From a virus: a stretch of 23,732 nt of DNA. The position numbers and the translations under genes are program-made. The DNA is taken from IMG/VR virus record IMGVR_UViG_3300034072_000820, positions 1-23,732 of that record, one strand, 5' to 3'. The notes below the pieces were generated by a model. That model had not been told where the DNA came from. It was given only the letters and a program-made list of their open reading frames with translations, and did not search any database. Shown here in pieces: positions 12,739 to 19,838 of the stretch. The first letter of the stretch is position 1. Every line of letters begins with the position of its first letter.

Positions 12739-13787
12739 TAGCGGACCCCCAGCTTGTTCATGGACAGCCAGCTTTGCAGGCGCTCACGGCCTGCCGGGGG
12801 AAGCATCATGTTGAGGCGGTTCCAATCGGTGCGGCTGATAAATCCCTGGTTGACCGCAAGGCCCATGATGCTTGCAGCCTCGTCCAGCTCGGGGCTATCC
12901 GCGCTCATCCGCTGGCTGCCCTCAAGCTGGAAACCCGGAGGCGGGGGAGGGATAGCCCCCGCACCGGTAGATGCTGGATCACCTCCTTCCATGCCTTGAT
13001 TGACGGGAGTGGCCTGCGTTCCGTCCATGTTGAACGTGCCGCCGCCATAGCCCGAGATGGGTCCGGGCATCGGCAAGCCGCTGGTTGCAGTCGATGCGGT
13101 GTAAACGCCATCAGGACCGGCCAGGAACTTGTCATCCGCCACTCGCTTGGCAGCCACTGCATAAGGCTCGCCCATCGTGCGGGCGTTGAACCGAAACACC
13201 TTCTCATCAGTGGTTGGCGACAGGCGGGAAAGCTTGCCATCGGTCATGGCATCCAACGCCACCTCGACCATGCCCGCCGCCGCGTTGACTTGCAGCGGAT
13301 CGCCGCTTTCGATCATGCCGAGAATGGCCTCATCTTGCGGGTCAGCCATGCCGGACTGCGCCTTTTCCGCCTCGATACGGCGGCGCAATTCCTCAGCAGC
13401 CAATTCGGGCTTGCCGTTGGATAGCGCCCCGTAGATGTTCGACATGGCGCGAAGGTTCGATTGCTTTGCAGGCTCATCGAGCGACGTGAAAGCATCGCCA
13501 AGCTGCTGCCTGAACTCGGGGAAACGGGCGAACAGGGATGCACGGCGCTGCGCACGCAATTGCGGATCACGCTCGACCAGATAGCCGTCCATGGCGTTCT
13601 GGAACTCGACCGCCTGTTGCTGCTCGCGTTGCGCCTTGGCGAGAATCTGCTGCTGACGCTGCGCCTCTAGGCCAAGCTGCCGCTCCTGCATCGCCACCTG
13701 ACGACGATCCAGCTCCTGCGCCGCATAGTCCGGCACAAGCGACATTCCGCTGCGGAGAACGGAACCCTGATCGATCGGCTGGACCAT
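12738..13787 (-). CDS. Ejection/internal virion protein, gp20-position, 349 aa
   Basis: The ATG at 13787 overlaps the upstream stop (TGATG). The N-terminal 60 residues form a long Gln-rich helix (LEAQRQQQILAKAQREQQQA). The middle is helical with acidic turns, and a Gly/Pro-rich linker (GAIPPPPPGFQ) lies at about residue 280. The C-terminus is helical again (FISRTDWNRLNMMLPPAGRE). This is the layout of podoviral internal core/ejection proteins placed between gp7 and gp16 equivalents. P22 gp20 is 471 aa, so this is shorter. Assignment rests on gene order and composition rather than a domain. Confidence 0.65.
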   Translation of the reverse strand: MVQPIDQGSVLRSGMSLVPDYAAQELDRRQVAMQERQLGLEAQRQQQILAKAQREQQQAVEFQNAMDGYLVERDPQLRAQRRASLFARFPEFRQQLGDAFTSLDEPAKQSNLRAMSNIYGALSNGKPELAAEELRRRIEAEKAQSGMADPQDEAILGMIESGDPLQVNAAAGMVEVALDAMTDGKLSRLSPTTDEKVFRFNARTMGEPYAVAAKRVADDKFLAGPDGVYTASTATSGLPMPGPISGYGGGTFNMDGTQATPVNQGMEGGDPASTGAGAIPPPPPGFQLEGSQRMSADSPELDEAASIMGLAVNQGFISRTDWNRLNMMLPPAGRERLQSWLSMNKLGVR

Positions 13788-14455
13788 CAGAAGATGGACT
13801 TCAATGCGCCGCCGATCCCGCTGCTCGGCAGGAAGGACGACGCGAGGCTGTCAAGGAACGAACCGGCATTGTTGAACTGCTGCGCGGTAATGCCGCCACG
13901 GGTCAGCAAGCCCCCGGCCCGAACCTGACCCTGCTGGCCAAGGATGTTCGATACCGCGTTGGCCTTGTTCGCGCCGAAATTGGCCAGGCTCTCGGTCGAA
14001 CCCAGGCCCATGCCTGCCAGACCCCCGAGATTGGCAAGCTGCCGGTCAATCGTGGTCGCCAGCGTGTCTGCCCCGAAGTCCGCAAGGCTGCGCTGCGTGT
14101 TGCCGCCACGAATGCCGCCCGTCGCCGACGCATTGGCCAGCAACGCTTCCTCACCCGTGCGATAGAGCGACTGGTAGAACGGCGACGACCGCAGCGCCTC
14201 GATGGCGGAACCCTGTGCATCGTTTCCGTTGACGCCGATCAGGTCGCCAAGCGGCCCGAGACTGGCGCGGCCAAGGTTGTTGTAAGGCTCGAAATTCTGC
14301 TGCGTGGTGTCGAACTGACGGCGCTGCTCATCAAGCGCGCGGTTCAGATACTCAAGTTGCGCAGCCTCAGCGCGCCGGGAAGCCTTTTTCTGCTTTCCGC
14401 CGCCGATCAAGCCTGAAACGAACGAGAAAAGTCCCAACGCGATCCACCCATGCAA
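13787..14455 (-). CDS. Internal virion / DNA-transfer protein, gp7-position, 222 aa
   Basis: The protein has a short hydrophobic, Gly-rich N-terminus (LGLFSFVSGLIGGGKQKKA), then a Gln/Glu helix (EYLNRALDEQRRQFDTTQQ) and FEPYNNLGRASLGPLGDLIG. A characteristic SSPFYQSLYRTGEEALLANA / RGGNTQRSLADFGADTLA segment follows, and the end is Gly/Ala-rich (GGLLTRGGITAQQFNNAGSF). I know this arrangement from podoviral DNA-transfer proteins. No ATG fits: TTG at 14455 is the first plausible start, and TTG at 14437 is another. It begins the ejection block after one of the 17-bp elements. Confidence 0.75.
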   Translation of the reverse strand: MHGWIALGLFSFVSGLIGGGKQKKASRRAEAAQLEYLNRALDEQRRQFDTTQQNFEPYNNLGRASLGPLGDLIGVNGNDAQGSAIEALRSSPFYQSLYRTGEEALLANASATGGIRGGNTQRSLADFGADTLATTIDRQLANLGGLAGMGLGSTESLANFGANKANAVSNILGQQGQVRAGGLLTRGGITAQQFNNAGSFLDSLASSFLPSSGIGGALKSIF

Positions 14456-14466
14456 CTGTGCTTGGC

Positions 14467-14485
14467 CGCATTCTCGCGGGATGCG
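14467..14485. repeat. Short inverted repeat before the ejection genes
   Basis: CGCAT (14467-14471) and ATGCG (14481-14485) form a 5-bp stem, and an overlapping alternative GGATG/CATCC pair (14479-14491) is also possible. Both lie in the gap between the needle-position gene and the ejection block, downstream of the 17-bp element on the coding strand. The stems are short and may be chance, but the same arrangement occurs at the other two copies. Confidence 0.3.
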
Positions 14486-14495
14486 TCATCCGGTT

Positions 14496-14512
14496 CTATT
14501 TAACGTTTTCAG
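14496..14512 (-). repeat. 17-bp late-operon repeat, copy 1
   Basis: On the coding strand this reads CTGAAAACGTTAAATAG. Its TGA is the stop codon of the needle-position gene (14509-14511) and is followed in frame by TAA. Copy 2 is identical and copy 3 differs at one base. It sits in the gap before the ejection genes. It could be an internal late promoter, an RNA-processing or regulator site, or a conserved recombination linker; the sequence alone does not decide. Confidence 0.8.
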
Positions 14513-15033
14513 GTCACGCGGAGCTTTAGTGTCGATGCCGTGCGGTAAACGCCGCCCACCGGCACACCCCCCGCCGCAGCCGCAGCATCATCCGCATAGT
14601 CGCCGATGCCGGACAGTTTGGGGCTGGCCAGCGTCTTGTTCGACAGGGTTTCCGCGTTCTCAGTGGTCGCCAGCCTGCCAGATAGGGGCAGCGCAACGTT
14701 GGACGCACCTGACACCGTGAACGTCGCGGCAAAGCCCCCGTTGATCGTCGGGACAATCGCGCTCGTCCGCACGACAACCGCATCGGCGGTGACAACCAGG
14801 CTGATCCCCGTGCCCGCCTGCAAGACGCGCTCGTTTGGCAATTCCGAGTTGGGCGAAAGCGTCACATAGGTAGCATTGGCCAGCGTGTCGGTCGCCGCCA
14901 CAGCCGCTTGAGTTGCCGCCGTGTTTTCCTCGACAAGCTGGCTCTGCTGCTCAAACGCTTTCAACAGGCGGATATCGCCCTTGAAATTGGCGTTCAGATC
15001 GCGCCGGGAGAGGAAGTCAGGGACGCGGGCCAT
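14509..15033 (-). CDS. Tail needle/fibre-position structural protein, 174 aa
   Basis: ATG at 15033 overlaps the gp10 stop (TAATG). Residues about 20-50 can form a coiled coil (LLKAFEQQSQLVEENTAATQ). Then come fibre-like beta segments (NERVLQAGTGISLVVTADAV), the phage-fibre motif ENAETLSNKTLASPKLSG and a C-terminal YADDAAAAAGGVPVGGVYRT module found at the ends of several phage structural proteins. In P22 this position holds gp26, the trimeric needle that plugs the portal. Length (P22 gp26 is 233 aa) and coiled-coil/fibre content fit a shorter needle, but sequence identity to gp26 is not evident. Confidence 0.6.
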   Translation of the reverse strand: MARVPDFLSRRDLNANFKGDIRLLKAFEQQSQLVEENTAATQAAVAATDTLANATYVTLSPNSELPNERVLQAGTGISLVVTADAVVVRTSAIVPTINGGFAATFTVSGASNVALPLSGRLATTENAETLSNKTLASPKLSGIGDYADDAAAAAGGVPVGGVYRTASTLKLRVT

Positions 15034-16424
15034 TATGCCCCCAGCGCCTCGAATGTGCCTTCAAGCCGCGCAAAACCCGGCAGCCCCGGCCCGTAGCCCC
15101 GGAACCGCAGGCCAAGGTAATTGCCGAACCGGACATGCGGACGCCATGCCAGACGCCGGTTGCGCGCACCCGATGCCCCAAGGGACAAGGCCCGTTCCTG
15201 CCCCCAGAACTGCCCATCGGTCGAAAGCGACAGGAATATTTCGGACGATGCGGCGAACGGCTGCCGTCCGGGCAGGCCCACCAATTCAAGCTGGTGCACG
15301 ATCGCCCCAAGGCTCTCGTTATACAGCATCCCCGTCTCGAACCGCCATTGCGCGAGCTCGCCGAAATGCGTTGCCACGGTGTAATCGAGAACCCCAAGCT
15401 TTGCCGAGATTGCATCCCCGACGATATAGCGCCCGCCCACCTCGACAGGGTAGCGGATGCGATAGGGCTGATCGATCCCCGACTGTGCTTGATACCAGAC
15501 AGGTTCTCCCGCAACCTTTGAGGCCGTCAGCAGGAATACCAGCGTGCGGTCCGACAGATGCACCAATAGGCGCTCCTCGTCCTTCGACTGGACCGTTTGC
15601 AGCACTATCCCCGCCGGATTGGTCTCCGCAGCCAGGATGTCATCGACTACGCGCGTGCTGATCTTGTCCGCATCGCCATTGCCCGCAAGATAGACCCCAA
15701 GGCTTTCATTGCGCTGCGAGCCGACGAACGCGAACGAGGGGCCGAACAGACACTTTGCCGTTGCCGAGACGCAGCCATAGGGGATGGTCGCGCCTAGGAT
15801 CGTCGAGAAGGGGAAGCCGTTGTCGCCTACGTTGCGGAACACCTGGATGGTGTGTGTGCCCAGAACATAGGCTTCCTCATTGAACTTGATAAGCCCGGTA
15901 CACATGTCCGGGTCATCCTCGGCACTGCCGTATTTGAGCGGGTCAACCGCAGTCGGGTCCGATAGCTGGGTAACGACGATGTTTGTCCCATCGGTCGTCA
16001 TGAAATAGCCGTCGATCCACAGCATATCGAGCACACGGCCAAGGTCCGGGTCCGTCACCTGAATGAGACTGCTGCCCGTCCAGTAATAGAGCCGGTCGCC
16101 CGAATTGATCCCCAAGCGGTCAAAGCTGTAATCCAGACGAACAGGCCCACCGCTTCCCACGTCCCCAAGCTCGGTAACAGCGCCCATATTGGACACCGTG
16201 ACCAGCTTCGTTCCCATGACGCGGTAATGCGTGCCGTTCCATACGATGCCGCCGCGATCCACCCCCGGACCCGTGGCGAAATCCACCGCACCGGCAGCGG
16301 CACGGAACTGCCCCTTGGCGATGTTGCTGTCCACGACCAGCGCCTCAAGGTTGACCGGCAGGCTTTCGATGAACTCGGCTTCGGACGTGCCGACAACGCC
16401 GCCAAGCAGGGGGATGGCAGGCAT
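15033..16424 (-). CDS. Packaged-DNA stabilisation protein, P22 gp10-like, 463 aa
   Basis: The start at 16424 overlaps the upstream stop (TAATG). The opening MPAIPLLGGVVGTSEAEFIE then SLPVNLEALVV parallels P22 gp10. Repeated beta-propeller-like strands run through the protein (YYWTGSSLIQVTDPDLGRVL, WIDGYFMTTDGTNIVVTQLS, CLFGPSFAFVGSQRNESLGV). The end, ASSEIFLSLSTDGQFWGQER, matches the family's C-terminal strand region. Length is close to P22 gp10 (472 aa). gp10 forms a hexameric ring below gp4 in the tail hub, sealing DNA in the head and binding the needle. Neighbouring gp4-like and needle-position genes support the assignment. Confidence 0.85.
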   Translation of the reverse strand: MPAIPLLGGVVGTSEAEFIESLPVNLEALVVDSNIAKGQFRAAAGAVDFATGPGVDRGGIVWNGTHYRVMGTKLVTVSNMGAVTELGDVGSGGPVRLDYSFDRLGINSGDRLYYWTGSSLIQVTDPDLGRVLDMLWIDGYFMTTDGTNIVVTQLSDPTAVDPLKYGSAEDDPDMCTGLIKFNEEAYVLGTHTIQVFRNVGDNGFPFSTILGATIPYGCVSATAKCLFGPSFAFVGSQRNESLGVYLAGNGDADKISTRVVDDILAAETNPAGIVLQTVQSKDEERLLVHLSDRTLVFLLTASKVAGEPVWYQAQSGIDQPYRIRYPVEVGGRYIVGDAISAKLGVLDYTVATHFGELAQWRFETGMLYNESLGAIVHQLELVGLPGRQPFAASSEIFLSLSTDGQFWGQERALSLGASGARNRRLAWRPHVRFGNYLGLRFRGYGPGLPGFARLEGTFEALGA

Positions 16425-16897
16425 TACTGATCTTCCGGCGTAATGACCGCCTCGTAGATATAAGGCTGATAGACAGCCCAGCGGCCCGGATCATAGCCCG
16501 AACCGCGCACAGTCTGCGGCTGTAGCTTGACGGTCGGCAGCACCGACACGCGGCTGCACAGTTGCGCATAGGAACGCTTGCGCGCCGCCCGCTGCTCAGG
16601 GGAAAGCGCCTTGCCGATCCCTGGCGCAATCCGCTCGGCAAGCATGGTCGCGATTACCTGGCTGTCACGATTGGACACTCCCGATGCGTCCGAAGGGTTG
16701 CCGTCGCCAGCAGGGGGCTGGATATAGCCCAACTGGTCAAACGGCCATTCCCACATCATCGCATTCAGCTTGCGCAGGGCTGACGTGTATTCCTCCGCCG
16801 TCTTCTCAAACGAATATCCGGCAATGCCGCAGTCATCGAACGCCATGTCGATCAGCGTCGATTTGGGTATGCCTGACTCAATGAGGATTTGAACCAT
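16424..16897 (-). CDS. Tail accessory factor, P22 gp4-like head-completion protein, 157 aa
   Basis: ATG at 16897 overlaps the preceding TGA (TGATG). The helical core with ALRKLNAMMWEWPFDQLGYI at about residues 40-59 resembles P22 gp4 (166 aa). Then come NRDSQVIATMLAERIAPGIG and a long C-terminal tail. In P22, twelve gp4 copies extend the portal barrel and allow gp10 to bind; P22 gp4 also has reported peptidoglycan hydrolase activity, which cannot be judged here. The position directly before gp10 is as in P22. Confidence 0.8.
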   Translation of the reverse strand: MVQILIESGIPKSTLIDMAFDDCGIAGYSFEKTAEEYTSALRKLNAMMWEWPFDQLGYIQPPAGDGNPSDASGVSNRDSQVIATMLAERIAPGIGKALSPEQRAARKRSYAQLCSRVSVLPTVKLQPQTVRGSGYDPGRWAVYQPYIYEAVITPEDQ

Positions 16898-17214
16898 CAG
16901 CGGCGCTCGATTTCCGCCTTGATGGCAGCGATAACGCCCTTGCGGGTCTTGCCGCCCTCTTCCGCTTCCAGAAGCGCCAGAAGCTCGTCATCGGCAATGC
17001 TGGGTAGCATATCGGCGATCTCGGCTGCGGTGTGGTCAAGCACGCCCTTCGCCGGGGTTTCCTCGGCTGCCAGCGCCTCGGCCAGATCAGTGAAGCCCTC
17101 GTCGCGGGCAACGTCTTCCTCGTCGCCACCGCCCACAATCAGGCTGTCCAGCATCTTGCCGTCCTGCATGAACGAGGTGCCAGCGCGGAAAAGCATCTTG
17201 GGATATTCGCTCAT
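16897..17214 (-). CDS. Small virion-region protein with C-terminal helical (Rho-N/SAP-like) motif, 105 aa
   Basis: ATG at 17214 overlaps the upstream stop (TGATG). Residues about 1-35 are beta-like (YPKMLFRAGTSFMQDGKMLD) and the middle is acidic. The end, DMLPSIADDELLALLEAEE then GGKTRKGVIAAIKAEIERR, is a helix-loop-helix motif frequently attached to phage head-region proteins. The order (after coat and orf107, before gp4) suggests a head or head-completion accessory protein. P22 itself has no clear equivalent here. The function is unassigned. Confidence 0.7.
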   Translation of the reverse strand: MSEYPKMLFRAGTSFMQDGKMLDSLIVGGGDEEDVARDEGFTDLAEALAAEETPAKGVLDHTAAEIADMLPSIADDELLALLEAEEGGKTRKGVIAAIKAEIERR

Positions 17215-17537
17215 CAGAACTCACCCTGTCCCTGCGTCACGTAAAGGCTGCCATCGGCTGCCGACGCGATGCAGCGGATTTCCTTGTAACCACGCCCGCA
17301 GGTAATCACGATGCGCTCACGCGGCCCCACCGGCATGTCAGCGGTTACGGTCGGGGCAATGCCAGTTCCCAACGTATTGTCCGGGTATGTGGTGATGCGG
17401 AAAAACGAAATGGCCGTGCTGCTGCTGTTCCAGAGTGAAAGCTGTGAGCAATCCGGGTCGAGCGCTTGGTCTGCCGTTGCGCTGGTCGCATTAGCGATGA
17501 CGATCGTTCCACCGGCCTTAGGATTGAATGGGCGCAT
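17214..17537 (-). CDS. Small beta-rich protein after the coat gene, possible decoration/head protein, 107 aa
   Basis: ATG at 17537 has GAGG 8 nt upstream. The product is beta-rich with few charges: GGTIVIANATSATADQALD, then QLSLWNSSSTAISFFRIT, and ERIVITCGRGYKEIRCIASA near the end. This resembles small coat-decoration or head-completion proteins that follow a coat gene, but no named family is recognised. It is separated from the coat gene by 48 nt holding a GC-rich hairpin, so its expression may be tuned separately from coat. Confidence 0.6.
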   Translation of the reverse strand: MRPFNPKAGGTIVIANATSATADQALDPDCSQLSLWNSSSTAISFFRITTYPDNTLGTGIAPTVTADMPVGPRERIVITCGRGYKEIRCIASAADGSLYVTQGQGEF

Positions 17538-17553
17538 CTTAGCCTCGAAGTTG

Positions 17554-17577
17554 GCGGGAGGCCCGAAAGCCCCCCGC
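17554..17577 (-). terminator. GC-rich stem-loop just after the coat gene (partial terminator or 3' protector)
   Basis: In the leftward transcript, GCGGGGGGCU, loop UUCG, GGCCUCCCGC can form a 10-pair stem starting 8 nt after the coat stop codon. Two positions are A-C mismatches on the other strand but G-U pairs in the leftward RNA, so the structure belongs to this transcript. No U-run follows, so it is not a standard strong terminator. It could lower readthrough into downstream genes or shield the coat mRNA from 3' decay. Confidence 0.55.
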
Positions 17578-17585
17578 TAGGTTCA

Positions 17586-18863
17586 TCACGCCTGGCTGAA
17601 CATCTGGATGCCCATCATTTCGGTGTTCAGCGGAGCCACACCGAAATCGACATCCCAGCGATACTTGACCGTCAGGTCATTGATCTCGCCCTGGCGTGCA
17701 TAGGTGATGCCGACACCCATATCGGTGGTCGCGCGCAGCACCTGCCAGCCATCCTGCGGATCGACAGCGAACGTGCCGGGCAAAAGCTCGACAGCAGGCT
17801 TGACGAAGAACGGATTGACCGCCGCAGTCGTGGTGTTCAGGAACGTGATGTTAGCACCGTTGGCCGGGGTCGCAGTCACGTTCTTGTATTGCAGTTCCGC
17901 ACGGGTCGGGCTGCTGTCAGCCGCGATGATCGGCGGGGTAATCTGCACAGTGCCAGTGCCGCCCGCGCCGGTCACGATGGATACGATGCGGAAGGTCTTG
18001 AGCTGGCCAGTGCTCTGCTTGGTGATCGGGTGAACCGCGTTGACACCAGCAATCGTGAACGCATCGCCGACCTTGACAGTGCCGCTGGTCACAGTGATCG
18101 AAATCGTCTGGTAGCGGTTGTCAACGTTGGTGGTGTTGCCCGATGCGTCGGTAGTGACCGATGCCGGGACATAACGCTGGTTGGCACCGTTCATGGTCAC
18201 GCCAGTTGCTGCTGCTGCGGTCAGCGAGATCCACTGGTCATTCTTGAACACGTCGATGCCAGCCACGTTGCCGATGGTTGCGCGCTCATAGGCCGTGATT
18301 GCCTTGCCGGCAGCACTGGTCTGCGGCTTGGCAATGGTGCTTGCCATGTTGTTGTAGTCGCGCGGGCCATAGAACACCTTGCGCTGGGCAAGGGGAACGC
18401 CGAGCTCGGTCATCTGCGCATCAATCAGAGCCACGTCATCGAAGCCGGTTGCCGCCACGGTGCGCTTGCTGACGATCGAACCCTGCAATGCCACCGTCTG
18501 GTAGATCGCATAGTTGATGTCACTCGACAGCTTCAGCTTGGCTGCTTCACCATAACGGGAAAGCTGCTGCTGGTCGCGCAGATCCTTGCTGGTGAACTTG
18601 CCGGGGGCCGACTTGTGCTGCCCGATGATGGCCGGAACCGAAAGCTGCGTGATGTCGCCGAAGTTGCTCGACTGGTCGAAGCCGTCATAGGTCACGGCGA
18701 TATAGGGCATCGGACGCCACACGCGGTCCGACATGCGCTGCTGTTCCTGCGCGCTGCCGATGTTGTAAACCTCGACTTCCTTGGCAATCACAAGCTGATC
18801 GTCAAAGCCTTCGAGCACCTGGTCAAACATGACCCGCTCTTCTTTGGAAAATCCGTTGGGCAT
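17586..18863 (-). CDS. Major capsid (coat) protein, P22 gp5-like, 425 aa
   Basis: The protein starts MPNGFSKEERVMFDQVLEGF and has the P22 coat layout. An N-terminal arm leads into the HK97-type core (DRVWRPMPYIAVTYDGFDQS, FTSKDLRDQQQLSRYGEAAK). An inserted I-domain-like beta region lies at about 225-310 (NVDNRYQTISITVTSGTVKV, FTIAGVNAVHPITKQSTGQL). The C-terminal core strand is TYARQGEINDLTVKYRWDVD followed by FGVAPLNTEMMGIQMF. Length is almost that of P22 gp5 (430 aa). Hundreds of copies form the T=7 shell with scaffold. The coat gene lies directly after the scaffold gene, as in P22; the ribosome-binding site (GGA at about -12) is weaker than expected for the most abundant virion protein. 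Confidence 0.9.
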   Translation of the reverse strand: MPNGFSKEERVMFDQVLEGFDDQLVIAKEVEVYNIGSAQEQQRMSDRVWRPMPYIAVTYDGFDQSSNFGDITQLSVPAIIGQHKSAPGKFTSKDLRDQQQLSRYGEAAKLKLSSDINYAIYQTVALQGSIVSKRTVAATGFDDVALIDAQMTELGVPLAQRKVFYGPRDYNNMASTIAKPQTSAAGKAITAYERATIGNVAGIDVFKNDQWISLTAAAATGVTMNGANQRYVPASVTTDASGNTTNVDNRYQTISITVTSGTVKVGDAFTIAGVNAVHPITKQSTGQLKTFRIVSIVTGAGGTGTVQITPPIIAADSSPTRAELQYKNVTATPANGANITFLNTTTAAVNPFFVKPAVELLPGTFAVDPQDGWQVLRATTDMGVGITYARQGEINDLTVKYRWDVDFGVAPLNTEMMGIQMFSQA

Positions 18864-18924
18864 TGTAAAAATCCATCTATGGGAGGGTCACCGTCATCTC
18901 GACGGGGGAAGCCTCATGGGTTGG

Positions 18925-19746
18925 TTACTTGGCCTTCAGGCTCCGCTTGTAGGCGATGACCTTGGTTCGATCGCCCGTCTTGTCAGCTTCGCGCTCCAGC
19001 CGCTCGAGTGTCTTGTCTGCGGTTTCGCTGACACGGGCATTGCCGCGCAGCGGGGTGTCAGGTTCAGGGGCTTTGCGCTTTGACGACACTTTCATGGTTC
19101 CTTCCAATCGGGCAATCTCAGCCGCAAGCTTGATCGGGTCATCGATCTTGGAGAGGGCTTCCAGCCGTTCGGTCCGTTTCCCCAGCGCGTAGATCATCTG
19201 CGCACTGTTGACCGATGCCTTCACGACAACCGCCTGTTGAGCGGGACTGAAGGCGGAAAGCACAGCGGACTCGCTATCCTCGAAATCACCGACACGAAGC
19301 GCGGTCTTCTGCGCCTGGTAAGTGTTCAGGTCGGCTTGCCACTGCTCGGCTGCGCGACGCTGCACCGCTTCCGCTTCTGCCTCAGCCTCTGCGGCCTTGG
19401 CCTTCGCGCCCTTCCACTCGTCAAGCGCCGTCTCGAAAGCCTCTTCATCGTATCCGCAGCTTTCAAGCGTGGGCTTGGGGCCGGGATCGATGACCTTCGG
19501 GGCGGTCGCCTTGCGCGCTTCGGCCAGTGCCTTGTCACGCTCGCGGATGGCTGCACGAAGTTCGCGGATCACGCTGCTTTCGCGTTCTCCAGAGGCTGGC
19601 GCTGCCTCTTCATCACCAAAGACGATCTCCAGTTCGTCGCCCTCGTCAGTTTCGCTGTCCGCTTCGGCTTCCGGCTCGTCGCCTTCGTCCTCCACAATCT
19701 GCTCGTCTTCGAGTTCAAGAACCTCGTCGTCTGTAATGTCTGCCAT
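18925..19746 (-). CDS. Scaffolding protein, P22 gp8-like, 273 aa
   Basis: The N-terminal 55 residues are extremely acidic (ELEDEQIVEDEGDEPEAEAD). A long charged coiled coil follows (ELRAAIRERDKALAEARKAT, AKAAEAEAEAEAVQRRAAEQ). The end is a short basic helical hairpin (LERLEREADKTGDRTKVIAY then KRSLKAK), the kind of coat-binding tail found in P22 gp8 (303 aa). Position between portal and coat is decisive. Scaffold guides coat assembly and leaves the procapsid before DNA packaging. The ATG at 19746 has GAGGG 4 nt upstream, which lies in an inverted repeat (19751-19793) that could hide it. Confidence 0.85.
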   Translation of the reverse strand: MADITDDEVLELEDEQIVEDEGDEPEAEADSETDEGDELEIVFGDEEAAPASGERESSVIRELRAAIRERDKALAEARKATAPKVIDPGPKPTLESCGYDEEAFETALDEWKGAKAKAAEAEAEAEAVQRRAAEQWQADLNTYQAQKTALRVGDFEDSESAVLSAFSPAQQAVVVKASVNSAQMIYALGKRTERLEALSKIDDPIKLAAEIARLEGTMKVSSKRKAPEPDTPLRGNARVSETADKTLERLEREADKTGDRTKVIAYKRSLKAK

Positions 19747-19750
19747 ATGA

Positions 19751-19793
19751 CCCTCATCTCACCCGTTGACGGTCGGGCGGCTACCGATGAGGG
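19751..19793 (-). promoter_or_regulatory. Stem that can sequester the scaffold ribosome-binding site
   Basis: In the leftward RNA CCCUCAUC (19793-19786) can pair perfectly with GAUGAGGG (19758-19751). The latter contains the GAGGG ribosome-binding site of the scaffold gene, whose ATG is at 19746. The 27-nt loop can form a small inner stem (CCCG/CGGG). P22 scaffold synthesis is known to be self-limiting after transcription, so an RNA structure here is a natural candidate for control, though not shown. Confidence 0.5.
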
Positions 19794-19821
19794 CATTTTA
19801 CGGGCGCGCTAAGGGGCGGCG

Positions 19822-19838
19822 CTATTTAACGTTTTCAG
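19822..19838 (-). repeat. 17-bp late-operon repeat, copy 2
   Basis: The coding strand reads CTGAAAACGTTAAATAG, identical to copy 1. Its TGA is the portal stop codon (19835-19837), followed in frame by TAA. The scaffold-gene leader with its RNA stem begins just downstream. Flanking bases on both sides differ from the other copies, so the conserved unit is sharply bounded. Confidence 0.8.

Noticed and set aside
12941-12962. Perfect 7-bp GCGGGGG/CCCCCGC inverted repeat
   Set aside because: It lies in the codons for a Pro-rich run in an ejection protein; low-complexity GC codons explain it, and there is no gene boundary.
17466-18959. Long rightward open frame (497 codons) opposite the coat gene
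   Set aside because: It is antisense to a recognised P22-like coat protein; the His/Arg/Gly-rich translation is typical of a reverse-complement frame.
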